A stretch of 64,000 bases of DNA from Mangifera indica. Lineage: Eukaryota; Streptophyta; Magnoliopsida; Sapindales; Anacardiaceae. The position numbers and the translations under genes were made by a program. The DNA is taken from positions 21,251,463 through 21,315,462 of the forward strand of contig NC_058137.1 of NCBI RefSeq assembly GCF_011075055.1, read 5' to 3'. Numbering within the stretch: position 1 is the stretch's first letter; every line of letters starts with the position of its first letter. Below are positions 23,519 through 36,755 of this stretch, piece after piece. The notes below the pieces were generated by a model that was not told the origin of the DNA, made no database searches, and saw only the letters and a program-made list of their open reading frames with translations.

Positions 23519-26500
23519 CTATGAACACAAGATGTACATTATAGACGAGCCTTTCTGTTGACACAAAAGTATTGTTCTACAATTAATCCCCAACAACATA
23601 TTTATGGTAGCATTTCTCAGGCATTTACGATTAGCCCCATAAACAATAAACTGGCAGCACATATTCTGTCAGTTTTCTCCTTACAGTAGCAGGTAACTCA
23701 TAATTCTCAGATAAAAACTGGTCACCAATAACAACTCATCTTATCCACAAAAGATGACTTAAGTGACAAAGGGGTGTGATATCAAGAATAAGAGTTTAGA
23801 TTTAAGTCCTCTAATAGCATTTAAGATTATACAATTGATCGTCCTGGTCCAATGACGGTAGGTCTAATCCAGACCTGAAAATTTTCCAATTTGATTCAAC
23901 AGGGAAAAAAAATTTAAAAAAAAAAGACTCATCTACATGCATTGTTGTGGTACAACAATGTGTACGCTGTACCCAGAAATTGACTAAACAAGCATGAGAG
24001 ATACAATCATCACTTGCGGAGGAAAATAAGCACAACATTAAAAGACCATATGCATTTGATATTTATGGATCATTGATAGTGTAATTTTAAGCAAACAGTA
24101 CATGAGTTCAATTTCTGTCAGTGTATTAAATGGTTCACTGTCAAAAAAAATCATTTGATGTACCCATTTCATCATCATGCTAGTGTCTTTCTAGTTACAT
24201 AGTATAAAGAAGTGCATGAGCAATGAAGCCAGATATATGATGGCCATGTGCGAAGAGGAAATTGACTACCAAAACTGGAGCATGATACACGCATCCACCA
24301 TAATTGAAGAAAGTTATAGTACACTGGTTTTGCCAGCAGAAATAAGATTTCCAGATAGTTGAAAAGAGATTTACTGCTTTAGAAAGGAGTAAATAAATTT
24401 TACCATCTTGTTAGAAAAGTAAGCAGAAAAACTGAACAACATAATATTTCTGGATTTGAATGACAAATTAGGAAAATAACCTTGTGAGGAGCAAGGTGGC
24501 ATGGTTAAGTAGGTAAATAACGAAGCCATCAAAATTAGGAAACAGTTGAATAGTTATTGTCATATGTTATGCAAGAAAACAAATTAAGCCAAATTACATC
24601 ATACATTTGATTACTTAACTATATCCAGATTTTACCTTTTTGAACTCTCTCATTACCAGAAAGAGCACATTCCGCGTAGTACGTGATGTGATTTTTGAAG
24701 TAGACAATACCTCAAATTCTCTTGATTTTATGATATGATTTTTGAAGCAATAATAAGATATTATTTGATCCATTCACCGATCCAATTCCATTCTAACCAT
24801 AAATTTAATTGGTTATAGTCATATATCATATAATATCATAAGATATCTTCTCTTATATGTAGGAGTGATGAATCATTTGTCAATCTACTGTAACATCATT
24901 ACACTTATCGATATAACCAATAACTATTATATTAATACTCATAAAAAAAAGACTATGTTATGTTAGCGTTAAACTAGATCGAATTGGTATACAAGATGTT
25001 CTCGTAATTTTAAGTCTAAAGATCATAAATACTACCATTTATTAGAAGATTTATTTCACAAACATTGGGGTTACTATCTATGTGAAATTATCTAGTGGGT
25101 TAGTCCACTAAACATGTACTCAATAATAATCTTGACATGTGATATCTGTTACTATCTTTTAATAAAATTGTTTTATATGATGATAACTTTATCGTATTAT
25201 TTATGTTATTGGTCATAATATTGAGGTTATAGATGGTTTTAGATTGGACATTATACATGTTCATATAGTTCTCAAGATCAAGTTACATATTGATCAATTC
25301 TTTACAATTTTATCATTCTAAAGACATTTATCATACATACATATAAATACATACAAAAATAAAAATACATGAATAATTTCCAATTTCATTATATTATAAA
25401 ATACAATACAATGTTTTAATGTAATTATAAAATTAGTCTTAACTATTGGCTTTAGAGTACCATCCTACAACCAATCTATACAAGGTAGAGAATGAGAGTT
25501 AAGCTCTTGAAGTCATCCTCACACATAAGAATTGGGGGGGATTTTTATTTGGTATTCTCTAACTTGCATGGTATCTCACCAAGAAGCATCCCTTCAAGGA
25601 AAACAAGGGCAATTGCAACCAACAACAGGATCAACAATTTCAAAACCCTTTTAAATGACCAGGGACCTGGGTAGATTCTCCAATTCAAGGCAGGGAGAAT
25701 GTATGCCTAGTAGAATTTTCTATAATGATTTTACTATTTTCTTCCATGACAAGAAGAAAAAGCTATCATCTCCTTCTCAACCAAGATATTTTTGATATTT
25801 TAATTATTCTTTTTCAGTTCAATTATAATATAAATGAATTTTTACACTTATATTTGAATCAAGAATCCCCTCATCATCCTAATTTGATTGTAATTTGTCC
25901 TCGCAAGTCTTATAAATATAAAATACCACTAAGAAAGAAGAGGGGAAAACAACCCTTGATACCACCCTAGATCAAGGGTTTAAAGTCTAAAGTATTCACT
26001 ACATACATTAGTCATTACATTAAACCTTCACAAGATATACATAAACTTATAACTACACTGCAGATGTAGACATCCTAACCATCAAGGTAAACCACGTTAA
26101 AAATTTTGTGACATTTATTTGTTCTTTTCAATTATTCATATCTCATAATAATAAATATCAATGTCTAATAATATCATTATCGTTATTATCTAACCTAATT
26201 TTTGCAAGATTATAAATCACGTATATCAGTTAGTGATGAAAAATTTCATCAACACTCTCAAATCTGCAACCAATTAAATACTTTATTTACCCTTAATTAC
26301 ACCAAAATAGAAAATTAATAAATATAATTTATTTTATAAAAATATGTAGTGAAAACACATAAACTTGAGGGTTTCTTTTAATTTCTATATAGTTAGGGGA
26401 TTTTAGATAGTTCTACCTTAAGGAAAATATAATAAACCTAATGGATTGTGTAAGCAAACAGTGAAGAGGGAAGATTAGAGAGATTCTTTGAAAATTGAGA

Positions 26501-28043
26501 GTTGAAAACCTATGGGATGTTATGGGAACAGCTGAAATTCTCACGGGAGGTAAGAAACAATAAGCCATTAAATTATAGATAAAATAATAAAAAATTATAT
26601 TTCAGGTAACATGGATGGTAAATAGTAAATTAATTGTACTTTTATAATTGAAGGTGGCTGTGATTTTGGTTGACCTACTATAACGAATCATTTGTCAATA
26701 TGTTATAGGAAAATCCACAATGTCACTCATTGGTTTTATTTAATTACACAACGCATCATTTTATATTGTTGTAGTAGTTCATATAATTCATCACATCACA
26801 TCAATTATATTTTTATGCTACCATCGTATAGAAAGATCGGTGATTTGCATTTTATAAATCTTAGTACTTTAGTTAATAGTCGACCGGGTTTTGGGTAAGA
26901 GATCTTCGACTCTAACCCGATTTAAATTAAAACTATATTAAAACTTTTTAACTTTAAACCAATTTTTTAATATTTAAATTGATCCGACATAATTTAAATT
27001 GATATGAAATTACTTATTATTTTCATTCTTCCAACTATTTTTAACATTTAATTTTTTTTATTAAATTACTTTAACTTATTATTCATAAAACATACAATAT
27101 AATATTTTGTTTTACTTATAAATTGTCTAAAAATTACACACTAAAACCGTTAAAATATATTAATAGTTTTACTAACCAAATCACATTTTCACTATCGAAT
27201 AATAAAATAAAATTTTAAATAAAGATAAAAAATTATATACAATTTATAAATATTTCAATTATTGTTGATATTATTTTTTAATATTTTTATAATTTATTTT
27301 AAACAAATTTTACTAAAGTAATATTATTTTAAACATTTTGAGTCAATAAACTTAACCCTAATCTAAAATTATTCGTACTATATTGTGTCAGATTAACAGA
27401 ATGTGTGAAAAATTACTTGCTTTAGTTAATTGGTAATGATATTAATATCATCACCCAAGTATAGCGATGTTCCTTTGCATTTTTCTTTTGATATTTGAAA
27501 ATTCTCATAAATTCCAACCTCCCACAGTTTCATGACTTTGACTATTTGACCAAAACTGAAAACTTGACTGACATTAAAGAATATAACTCAAGTTTCCAAC
27601 TTTATATCTCAATTCACAAGAAAATTAGGTAATTTTATGATCATGACATGCCTGGGATCATTGAACATTTCTAAAGATTTAAAATTTGGAAATAGAACAG
27701 ATGTAATTATATCATTAGGGCATAAAGATAATAATATCTTGTTGACAAAAGATACCAGCAAAATAACAATTAAGCTTAAAAAAATACTCAATTATTTATC
27801 TTAATAGTAGTTTGAGTGTTATAGATTTAAGTCACTTTTAACAATATTTTAAGGTTAAAATTTTCATTTATTTGGTTGTAAGATAATTTATTGAATCCAA
27901 GATTTATTTTTGGTGATTTTAGTCTAATATAACAGTTTAGTGTAGATGGAATTCCTTGTTAACTTAAAAAAAAAAAATTAATTATTTATATACAGTATTA
28001 ATTAATGAGTTTGAGTGTTTGACTAAGTCGAAAATCAACCTAA
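23519..28043. other. Long spacer, no gene supported
   Basis: The stretch 23540-24720 is less repetitive and could be unrecognised single-copy DNA. Position 24960-25330 shares word order with 35210-35710. The 60-codon frame at 25492-25674 begins after a good context but shows no known peptide motif or signal peptide. The rest is AT-rich without structure I can name. Confidence 0.45.
24960..25330. repeat. Dispersed repeat, copy 1 (partner at 35210-35710)
   Basis: Shared ordered words include GGGTTACTATCTATGTGAAA/GAGTAACTATCCATATAAAT, GTGGGTTAGTCC/GATGGGTTAGTTTAG, TATTGGTCATAATATT/TATTGGTCAAAATAAT and TATAGATGGTTTTAG/TATAGATGGTTCCAG, followed by GTTCTCA. Both copies are old; the class is unknown, most likely a retroelement. 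Confidence 0.4.
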
Positions 28044-28052
28044 TTCTAGATA

Positions 28053-28849
28053 GGCCAAAAGACTTATTCCCATCCAAGGTATAGTGAATCCCATTGTCAC
28101 CCACCAACTTTCAAAAACTCAAACACTCACCCATAGTTTGGAAAACTAACACCTACCCTCCAAAATTAAGTTAAGATTAAGAGCAAAATCATTGTTTAAT
28201 AATAATATTTAACATTTATATCATTTTACCCTTTTAATTTGAAAAACTAACAATTTTGTCCAAAATTAAGTTTTGAAAAGTGATATTTCCCCCTACCTAG
28301 GGTTTCCAATTTTGCTGACGAATTTCTGGCCAATCTCTCTCCCTCGTGGTGTCGTCTCTCCCTCTAGTGTTCAATATTGGGTCGACGATGTCTGGATTCG
28401 ATGAAATCCAGACGAGGAGTTGAAACTCTTCGTCGGATCTTTTTCGTCCAAACAGAATCGACTTTGTCTAGACGATGACGACGATCCAGAAGAGACTGAT
28501 CTCCTCATCTTAAATAAGACACCAGATCGACAGATGACATCGGGAGGGAGAGAAATCGACCATCATTGGTCAGAAATTCACCGGTGAAATTGGAAACCTT
28601 AGGTAGGGCGAAAATGTCACTTTTCAAAATTTAATTTTGGATAAAATTATTAGTTTTTCAAATTAAGAGGGTAAAATGATATAACTGTTAAATATTATTG
28701 TTAAATGATGATTTTATCTTTAATCTTAACTTAATTTTGAAGGATGGGTGTTAATTTTCTAAACCATGAGTGGGTGTTTGGGTTTTTGAAAGTTGATGGG
28801 TGGGAATTGAGAATTCACTATACCTTGGGTGGGAAAAAGTCTTTTTGCC
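28053..28849. mobile_element. Foldback Mutator-like element with perfect 9-bp target duplication, 797 bp
   Basis: The left end is GGCCAAAAGACTTATTCCCA and the right end GGGAAAAAGTCTTTTTGCC. The flanks TTCTAGATA (28044-28052) and TTCTAGATA (28850-28858) are identical. The arms pair almost throughout: CCTACCTAGGGTTTCCAATTTT near 28292 is mirrored near 28590 by AAATTGGAAACCTTAGGTAGG. The core differs from the 10049 copy in sequence but has the same plan. Confidence 0.9.
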
Positions 28850-29050
28850 TTCTAGATATTCATAACTTAAACCATGACAATTTCTTGCGGGCCTTCATTG
28901 TAATTTCAACGACCATGACGATTTCTTGCTGGCCTAATTTTGACGAGAGACAGCACTTTCCATTAAAAATGTCACCTTCACCAGAACAGAACTCTGGTTA
29001 AAAGAAATGTCAAAGACAACGAAATACAACTTTGTCATATATACCCTAAT

Positions 29051-29142
29051 TTCATTTGAAGATTCTGAAGAAGCGAAAAGAAACAAAGAAAACCCTTATT
29101 CCATTTGAAGATTCTGAAGAAGCCAAAAGCAACAAAGAAAAG
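29051..29142. repeat. Two-copy tandem repeat, period 49 bp
   Basis: The unit CATTTGAAGATTCTGAAGAA then GC(G/C)AAAAG(A/C)AACAAAGAAAA occurs twice, starting at 29053 and 29102, with two mismatches over the shared words. Confidence 0.8.
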
Positions 29143-29550
29143 TATACAATTATATTTATTAATTACGCAAAGTAATAAGAAATTTCAAGAGATTCATAAT
29201 AAATTTCAAAACCATTTAAATTAAATAATTACATGGTAATTTAATTGGTTTTCTTTTTTCACTAACTTTGCGCAGAGAAATAAATAAAATATACTCTCTT
29301 TTCATGGATTCCCATGGAACATTAAAGTTCAAATATTTGATTTCAGTGTCCCTCCCTCAAAATTTGTGAAATAGGTTAAAAAGTGTAACCGCGGCTTATC
29401 TTATCCAGTATGATTAATTTAGTCTTGAAAATGATAATTTGATTCAAATAAAACATTATTCAAAGAATAAATATGATAAATTTATCATAAAGATATAAAA
29501 TAAAATTGATTGATGATGTGCTCATGAATATGAATAATCTTTCAAATTAG

Positions 29551-29975
29551 ATCATGTCAGAAATATATATTGAACTTATAAGTGTGAAAATTAAAATTCA
29601 TATTACACAAAACCAATTGACTTATATTAAGGTTCAATCTCTAACACTTATATTCTTTATTTATCACATGTGAGACTTTTAGTCTCTAATACTTTCACTC
29701 AAGTACAACCACCATAAATTATTAGACTTGTCGTTTGTCTCAGTCGATTTTCAATTAGGTGTATTATCATTTGTATTTATGAATACTTTAGACTGTTAGA
29801 CTCATTATTTGATTCGTGATTTGATACCATATCAAAAATATATTGAATTTATAAGTATAAAAATTGAAATCTATATTATATAAAATCAATTGATTTATAT
29901 TAAAGTCTAACTTTCAACATTTATATAATATATTTTTATATTTTATTTATTAGACATGAGACTTTTAACCTTCAA
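29551..29975. repeat. Direct repeat pair of about 145 bp
   Basis: Unit 1 (29551-29694) and unit 2 (29825-29975) share ATATATTGAA(C/T)TTATAAGT, ATTGA(C/T)TTATATTAA and CATGAGACTTTTA-type words in the same order, with about 130 bases between them. The origin is unknown. Confidence 0.6.
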
Positions 29976-30583
29976 CAGAGCATTTATAGGTCCCTTTAAT
30001 TAAAAAAAAAAAATTACCATAAAAGATAAATGGTATAAAAATCGACCTTCACGTTTAACATAAAATCTACCATAAATTTCTTTAAAACAAAAAAGGAAAC
30101 TTACGGCATCATTATTTTGCCGCTAAATGTGAGAGTGTGAAATGACGAAAGTAGCCTTGGAACCTGGTTAAGAAACGGTATACTCGGTTGGAGAATCCCA
30201 AAAGAAATCCCTCCGCAAAATTGCGTGTAAAATAACAAAGAAGCGTCCTGCGCAAGAGATCCCCTCTTCATTTTTTTTTCTCTTTTTTAATCTTTCTTCT
30301 CTCTTTCATTTTTTAATCTGAAACTTCACCTAAATATTCAGAGAAATACATACGCGCACATTCTCAAACTTTTTCCTCTTTTCTCAAGTTTTATTTCTCT
30401 TTTCTGTTTACTATTTCCCAGAATCCATCATCCTTCTTCTTCTCTCCGAGGTTTATTCAAGTTGAACAGCCCCATCTCTTCTAAGGATTTTCTTTTAATC
30501 CAAAATGGTATTCATTTCTTCAAGATTTTGATCTCTGTCTTTTTCATAATTTGTTTCAGGGTTTTCTTTCCGGGTGCTGAAAG

Positions 30584-32112
30584 ATGCTGGGAGAATTCAT
30601 CACCAGACTTCTTATGTATGTAATTCGTCTTCTTTTCTTTTTCTTTTTGATTTTGTGATGATATTGTTTGTTTTTTGTTTATAATTTTCTCTACTTGATT
30701 TCGGTGGGTTTCAGATTGATTCTTGGATATGCATATCCAGCTTTTGAATGTTATAAAGTCATTGAGCAAAATCGGGTGGAGATTGAACAACTTAGATTCT
30801 GGTGTCAATATTGGTAAGGAATTAGAAACCAAGTTTATTATGAACTCTTTATCTTTTAATTTCATTGTTGTTTTTGTTTTTGGATGAAATTTTTACCATT
30901 AAAAAGTTCTCCGAATTAGAAGACTTGGTCACTAGTCTTTCCTTCAATAAGAAGAGTTTGAAGCCGTCAATGCTAGTTGGGTTGGAATAAATTTTTTTTT
31001 TTTTGAGGTCAAACGAATTGATTTGTATGGGTATTTTTGTTATTTAATATATGCACAACCCCTCCGGTTTCCCCAAAATAAATAAACAAATATAGAATTT
31101 ATGAACATGAAGAAATCTGCTCATCGTGGCCTCAATATCTAAGAAATGATTTGATTATCTTAGCAAGATTTTGTACCAAATTTGCAGGATTCTGGTGGCG
31201 ATGCTGACAGTTTGTGAGAGAATTGCAGACGTTTTATTCACATGGTATGCAAAATCTTAAGCATACATTCATCAAGTTTTATCATAATCTTGTGCTAATT
31301 TTAATTCTGATCAAAGGTTGCCCATATATGGAGAGTTGAAGCTAGCATTTTTTATCTACTTGTGGTATCCGAAAACAAAGGTAAATATGAACAGAATCAA
31401 ACTGATAAATTGGATAGCCTGTATAAACATCAAAGATTGTATTTAATGTAATAGGTGAATTTGTTTTGTTTTGGTGAATTCAGGGAACTGGGTATGTGTA
31501 TGAAACCTTGCTGCGGCCGGTTGTGTCAAAGCACGAGTTGGACATCGATCGAAAGTTTCTGGAACTGAGAGCAAGGGTGTGGGACTTGGCTATTTACTAT
31601 TGGCATAATTGCACAGAATTAGGCTCTGAAAAATTCTTTGAAATGCTTCAATTCTTGGCCGGTCAATCTGCAAGGTTAACCAATCAGGTAATCTAATCTC
31701 CTATCAATTTAACATTACTTACAAGTCTTGACTATCCCCATTCCAACAAAACAAAACAATAAATTTTGTGCCCAAAAGAAAAACAAATCTTGCACTCTTC
31801 AATTCATTATGTTAAAAGTTTTGGTGTACACACAACACAAAGTCTAACTGAAAACAACTGCAGAAATCCAATCGGGATGCATCGGCCCAGGATTCGGCCA
31901 AGCCCAACAAATGGTCATTTTCACGAACAATCAACCGGACAGAACCCGAGGCAATGAAGCCCAGTTTGGCTCAGCTCCACACTCGCACCCCAAGGGAGCC
32001 CGTTATTCCTGAAGACCAGCCTTACCTAGATTCCCCCACCGGCCCCGCCTCATCCAACGACAGCCAGCCCCGAGGTCTCTTCCGGTTCCGCCGTCATACT
32101 CCCCACAATTGA
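30584..32112 (+). CDS. HVA22J: HVA22-like protein (h/i/j clade), six exons
   Basis: Exons are 30584-30615, 30715-30813, 31188-31244, 31317-31380, 31484-31687 and 31864-32112. All introns are GT-AG and all phases agree, giving 234 residues. It starts MLGEFITRLLILILGYAYPA, and the TB2/DP1/HVA22 domain runs to about residue 85 (FECYKVIEQN, QLRFWCQYWILVAMLTVCER, then LPIYGELKLAFFIYLWYPKT). It has hydrophobic hairpin segments of the reticulon-like type. The basic, Pro- and Ser-rich tail (about 153-234) is typical of the longer h/i/j forms. The family shapes ER membrane and is linked to stress responses, vesicle traffic and ER-phagy. Its stop is 104 bases from the stop of the convergent gene at 32217. 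The clade is firm; the letter j rests on recalled gene order beside OVATE genes. Confidence 0.9.
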
Positions 32113-32216
32113 AATCGTTACCCAATTGTACAAAACATCAAAGAAAAAAAAACCCACAAAAAGAAATTAGAACTATTATAAAAATTCTTTCTTTCTTTGA
32201 TTGAAATATTTTTTGT

Positions 32217-32666
32217 TTATGTAAATTTTTGTTGTCTTTTGAGAAAAACTAATATAGTACCGAGAAATTGGTGAATGGAACGACATAAGGGCTTGATGAT
32301 ATGAGAATTGATGAAGCGTAAACAGGAGGAGAGATAAGTGAAGAGATGGTGGGGGAAGTGCGGGGCTGAGGAGCCAGGGGAGTAGGACATGGGCTCTAGG
32401 TAGGCCCCGTCGGCCTGTTTGAAAACGCAGTTACTAATGGAGTTGGCGGCGGTGGGAGAGTTGAGGGATGAGGAGTAAGGGATGAGGTCTTTGAGGGAAG
32501 TGTAGGATAAAGAGGAAGGTTTGAGGGAGGCCAGCTCGATGGATGAGGGTGAAACAAAGCCATTTTGTGGGAGAGTGAGTTTTGTTTGGATGGTCGAAAG
32601 GGGGTTTCTGCGACGGAGCTGTGGTGGTTGGAGCATCGACAGCGGCTCTGGTTCAGGAAGATTCAT
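32217..32666 (-). CDS. Plant-specific protein of unknown function
   Basis: Single-exon frame of 149 residues. It begins MNLPEPEPLS. Conserved-looking blocks are SLKDLIPYSSSLNSP (about 57-71) and FKQADGAYLEPMSYSPGSS (about 82-100). A hydrophobic, His/Cys-containing C-terminal half (LFTYLSSCLRFINSHIIKPL, then IHQFLGTILVFLK) follows and could be one or two membrane-associated helices. I recall a small plant family with SLKDLIPSS and VKQAAWAYLQPM motifs (for example Arabidopsis At3g11690 and At5g06380), with no known function. The orientation is tail-to-tail with the HVA22-like gene, so the 3' UTRs probably overlap. The lack of introns, a clear start and family motifs argue that it is a real gene. 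Confidence 0.75.
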   Translation of the reverse strand: MNLPEPEPLSMLQPPQLRRRNPLSTIQTKLTLPQNGFVSPSSIELASLKPSSLSYTSLKDLIPYSSSLNSPTAANSISNCVFKQADGAYLEPMSYSPGSSAPHFPHHLFTYLSSCLRFINSHIIKPLCRSIHQFLGTILVFLKRQQKFT

Positions 32667-33839
32667 GGGTTGCGTAAGTGTTTGAGACTCAAGATTATAA
32701 GTGAATGATATTGAAAATTTTCATTGTATGATGTGTGAGGGAGGCTGGTCAATATGAGAGTCTTTTTTTTTCTTATTTTAAAATTGAGAAATCTCGTCTA
32801 AGTTATTTTACTGTATCAATTATATATTCAATGTTCCATCTTACTATTAATAAATTAGATAAATCAAAAATTTAATTTTAATTTCTTTACTTTTCATACA
32901 TAATAATATTATTATTATTATTATTTCATTTGTGAGACTCGTCAAAGAAAATTTCAACAAAAAGGAATGAAAAAATCTGGGATAGTTTTTAATCCAAAAA
33001 TTTATTAAAAATAATCTAATTTTATTATATTTAAACAATATTAATGAACTTCTTGTATGATATCTTTAGAATTACATTTTTTTCCTCAAATTTTATTTAA
33101 AATTTTTGTTAAAAATTAAAAAAAAAAGGATAACAAATTAATCGTTCACTTTAGCCCTATCACTTCTCCTGTGGCTCTACCCAAAAGTTTTTAAAATTTT
33201 AGTTTTAGATTTTTCAAACAAAAACAAAATACCGGACTGAAATATTTTTTAATTGGAATTAAAATGAATTTATTATTAAATTTCTTTGATTTTTAATAAA
33301 ATTTTTCTTAATGCTATCACAATCATGTAAAATCCCATCGACCAAATATGCACGTTATTATCCTCGTATGCGGTACATTTTTATAAAATTTTTTTTTTTA
33401 CAGCTTTTGAGTTTTAATACATGAAAGCCAATGAGAGGGAGCCACGTAGAGAATTGAGATAGAAGCAAATAATGGAAATTGGAAGAATGTCCACTAGGAT
33501 GAATAATCTAACGAATGATATTGGTCAATTTTGAGGGGCCCTAGTTTTAGTTATTAAAGACTTCACATTATTTATCATTTTCTTTAGGAAAGTAGGAGAG
33601 TCTTTTTCAACCGCCATAACGTATTATTTGTTATTTTATTATTAGACATTTGTTATATTTAAAAGGCTCCTTTAATTTATTGGCTTGATTTTCTCCCATA
33701 AACTTAACTTAACTAGTATACGTAATTTTGAAACTTATGTAAGATAAATTATAATAGTGACAATTACAATCTAAGAAAACTTAGATAGATTGTTATGATT
33801 TTTCAAAAAATAAAAATAAAAATAAGTGAAAAAATATAT

Positions 33840-34060
33840 GAGGCACAAAGTTTTTAACGTGATTTGACTTGATGATTATAATGTTTATATCTACGATTTT
33901 GTTACTAATGTGAGTTTAGTACAAGATAATAACAATGTAATGATATTTTGATATGTAGCTTGTATGTTTGTATATGCCTCTTTAGCCTTGTGTCATCTTT
34001 TGTGTGCCTTTTGTCTTTTTTTCTCCCGGTTACATATATACATGATTCTTTGAAAGGAAA
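33840..34060. repeat. Dispersed repeat, copy 2 (partner at 8545-8730)
   Basis: See the partner for the shared words. This copy continues a little further (GCCTTTTGTCTTTTTTTCTCC, CATATATACATG, TTTGAAAGG). Confidence 0.4.
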
Positions 34061-35209
34061 ATATATTCAAACTTTACTAAATTAGGATTTTCCTAGATTA
34101 TATTTGTAATTTGAATTTAAATAAGAAAGAATCCTATATTCATTTGTGGTTTTTTTTTTTCGGGAGGAAGTTAATTTCTTGTTGGATCATTTGTAGAAAA
34201 TCTTGGATAAATTCCTTTTTTTTTTTTGCGGGGTGGGTGCGGGTGAATTGTAACTATGGCCATGACTTGGAGAGACTTTTGTACTTTGTAGAGTACCAAG
34301 TAAGGTTGTTTAATCGTTAGTTATTAGTAGAGACACCTATACCTTGAGCACGATTATAATGGATTGCAAATTATTGAATAGAAGACATTCATTTAACAAA
34401 GAAGTTATTGTTTAAGGTCGTTATGTGAGTGGTTTTTATCTTCCACTTTGATGCTTGTATAAGGTAGATTGTCCTTATTGAGAATTGGTTTTTCAACCTA
34501 CAAGCTAGAATTCTTACCCAACTCACGAGCTAGAATTCTTACTTAGTTGTTGATAACTAATTGCTAAATATAATCATATTCGTGGGCTAACGTTAGAGAG
34601 GACTTTTTGATTGTATAACAATTGCCCCCTAATTCTTCAAGTACGACGATGACTTCAAGAACTTTGAAAATCTTCTACCACATGGAGATCTTATCATATC
34701 TTTAGATTATGCAAACTAACATTATCATGACTCCAAATTCTTTTGAGTAGTGTATTTATCTTATCATTTTACTTTTCTTATGGAATACAATCGGATGTGC
34801 ACTGTTTGTATCTTAGAATGGTTGGCAGGTTCCATAGATAATCATCGAACGAATATGATGAATTATCCTTTACTCTTTTACTTTTTGGCTATAAAATGAG
34901 AGGGAGAAGCATCTAAACTGTATATCTCACATAAAGTCTTCTTCCTTTTCTTCTCTTGTAAATGCTTACCATGTTCTATTTAGAGTTTTTTTTTTTTAAA
35001 AGAGGAAAGTTGAGGCCTTTTTCCAAGTCTAATGTAAAATAAAAATGCGGAGTCTAAATCTTTTATGGAAAAGGAGAAGGTAGAAAGTGATTTTCACAAT
35101 GGTTTTTCAAATTTGTTGACATGTAACTTATGTTCATTTGTTGTTACTTGATGTTATTATGTGCTTTCCTTAGTTGGACGAAGGTGTACTAAGCATTTAC
35201 TAAGTTATG

Positions 35210-35710
35210 TATTAATGATTAATAGTATTAGACCAAACAATAAGTAAATCCTACTATAGCCACAAATTCAAATGGTCATTGAAGACTTATTAGAGATATC
35301 AGCTCTTGTACTTGAGAGAAATGAATCTTTTGTTGATCCATCATAGTCTTCATACTTTTATTTGTTAGAAAGATCACATATACCATTATTTGTTAGAAAC
35401 ATACATAGATATTAGAGTAACTATCCATATAAATTTCTTTTGATGGGTTAGTTTAGTGTATATGTCTACACAACGTGCACTTATGCGTTGTACCAAATGA
35501 TCTTCGAACAATTTTGAAATCTGAGATCTATCATCACTTTTTAGTAAAATCTTTCAATACTATGATAATCATAACCATATTATTTGTACTATTGGTCAAA
35601 ATAATATCACAACTATAGATGGTTCCAGAATGACCACATCATGTGAACATAGGGTTCTCACAATTAGTTGATATGTATCCATCTCTTCATCACGGTTGTA
35701 CCATCTTAAG
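35210..35710. repeat. Dispersed repeat, copy 2 (partner at 24960-25330)
   Basis: This copy is longer, with additional TTTGTTAGAAA repeats near 35363 and 35391. Homology to the partner is clearest over 35415-35665. Confidence 0.4.
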
Positions 35711-36588
35711 AACATTTATCTTAACATACACATGCAATTACTTATAGATAAGGAATGTGACAAGCAATTGTATTTATGACTTAATTATGAACTTATACCG
35801 TTAAAAGATTAACTCTACAACACCAACTCTAACTATTTCTGCTTTAGCCTAGTTCGATTGCCGTAGTCAATTATAAATTTCAGAAATGTTTTATAAAATG
35901 CTTTCACAAGATTTAAAGATGTATTCTATTTGATTAAGTTAATACACATGCTTATTAATTAATTTTAGAAGTGACATCTCTCTCTGGATGTGCACTCTCT
36001 TTGGAGAGAAACCATCTTAATATGAGCATCACAACATTAGGGGCAGCTAATATTTTCTACATCTGTTTTGCAATTACATTAAATAATGTACAAATATAAT
36101 GAAAAGTATTCGATTACATTTAATAATATAGCTTTCTAGATAGAAAAGGAAGCTTGAAAAAAATTGTTGGTTTAGAATGGTTTCTAGCTTCTTGCTATTT
36201 TAAAGCTCAAGTTATCACTAAAAGTCATCATGATGTGATCGTAAAAATACAATTGACATTGGCTAATCAACATACAAAAAATTTCAACATAACTTGTTTT
36301 GAAAAGTTTTAGAGTTGGGAAGAGTCTTGATTTAATGAAAGTTTTAGCGCAATTTGTCTTAATGCGAGAGGTACTCAAAGTGAGTGCAAGTGAGGAGTTC
36401 TAGTTTAGATTAAATTTGGTTGGTGTCCCATTCAGCTTGTGTTAGCACCTAGCACAATATTAATTAACCTCCTATTTTGCCTATAAAATATATCGTCCTC
36501 CCTCTTGGCATCATTTCGTCTACCATAATTTCATTAGACCCATGAAGAAACACCTACCACAAAATATCTTTAACCCATTTTTGTGAAA

Positions 36589-36755
36589 CAATAAAATTAT
36601 ATATACATTTATTTATATACAAATATATACACATATGAATATATTATTATGTGATTGGGTGATTTTATATTAATGATAAAATGACATTTAATTATATGAT
36701 AATAAATCTTTATATATATATATTTATGTATAAAAAATATATATACATAACATTG
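36589..36755. mobile_element. Decayed member of the 181-bp MITE family
   Basis: It starts CAATAAAATTATATATAC and ends ATATACATAACATTG. Internal words (TATTATGTGATTGGGTGATTT, ATTTAATTATATGATAATA) match the family. The flanks TTTGTGAAA and ATTTGAAAA are only suggestive. Confidence 0.5.

Larger units (their letters stand above)
28859..30500. other. Spacer upstream of the HVA22-like gene, with local repeats
   Basis: It contains a short tandem repeat (29051-29142) and two direct copies of an AT-rich segment (29551-29694 and 29825-29975). The last 250 bases are pyrimidine-rich and probably form promoter and leader of the HVA22-like gene. Confidence 0.5.

Noticed and set aside
25492..25674. Small secreted peptide gene of 60 codons
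   Set aside because: There is no signal peptide, and the C-terminus (LLNDQGPG) matches no peptide-hormone motif I know.
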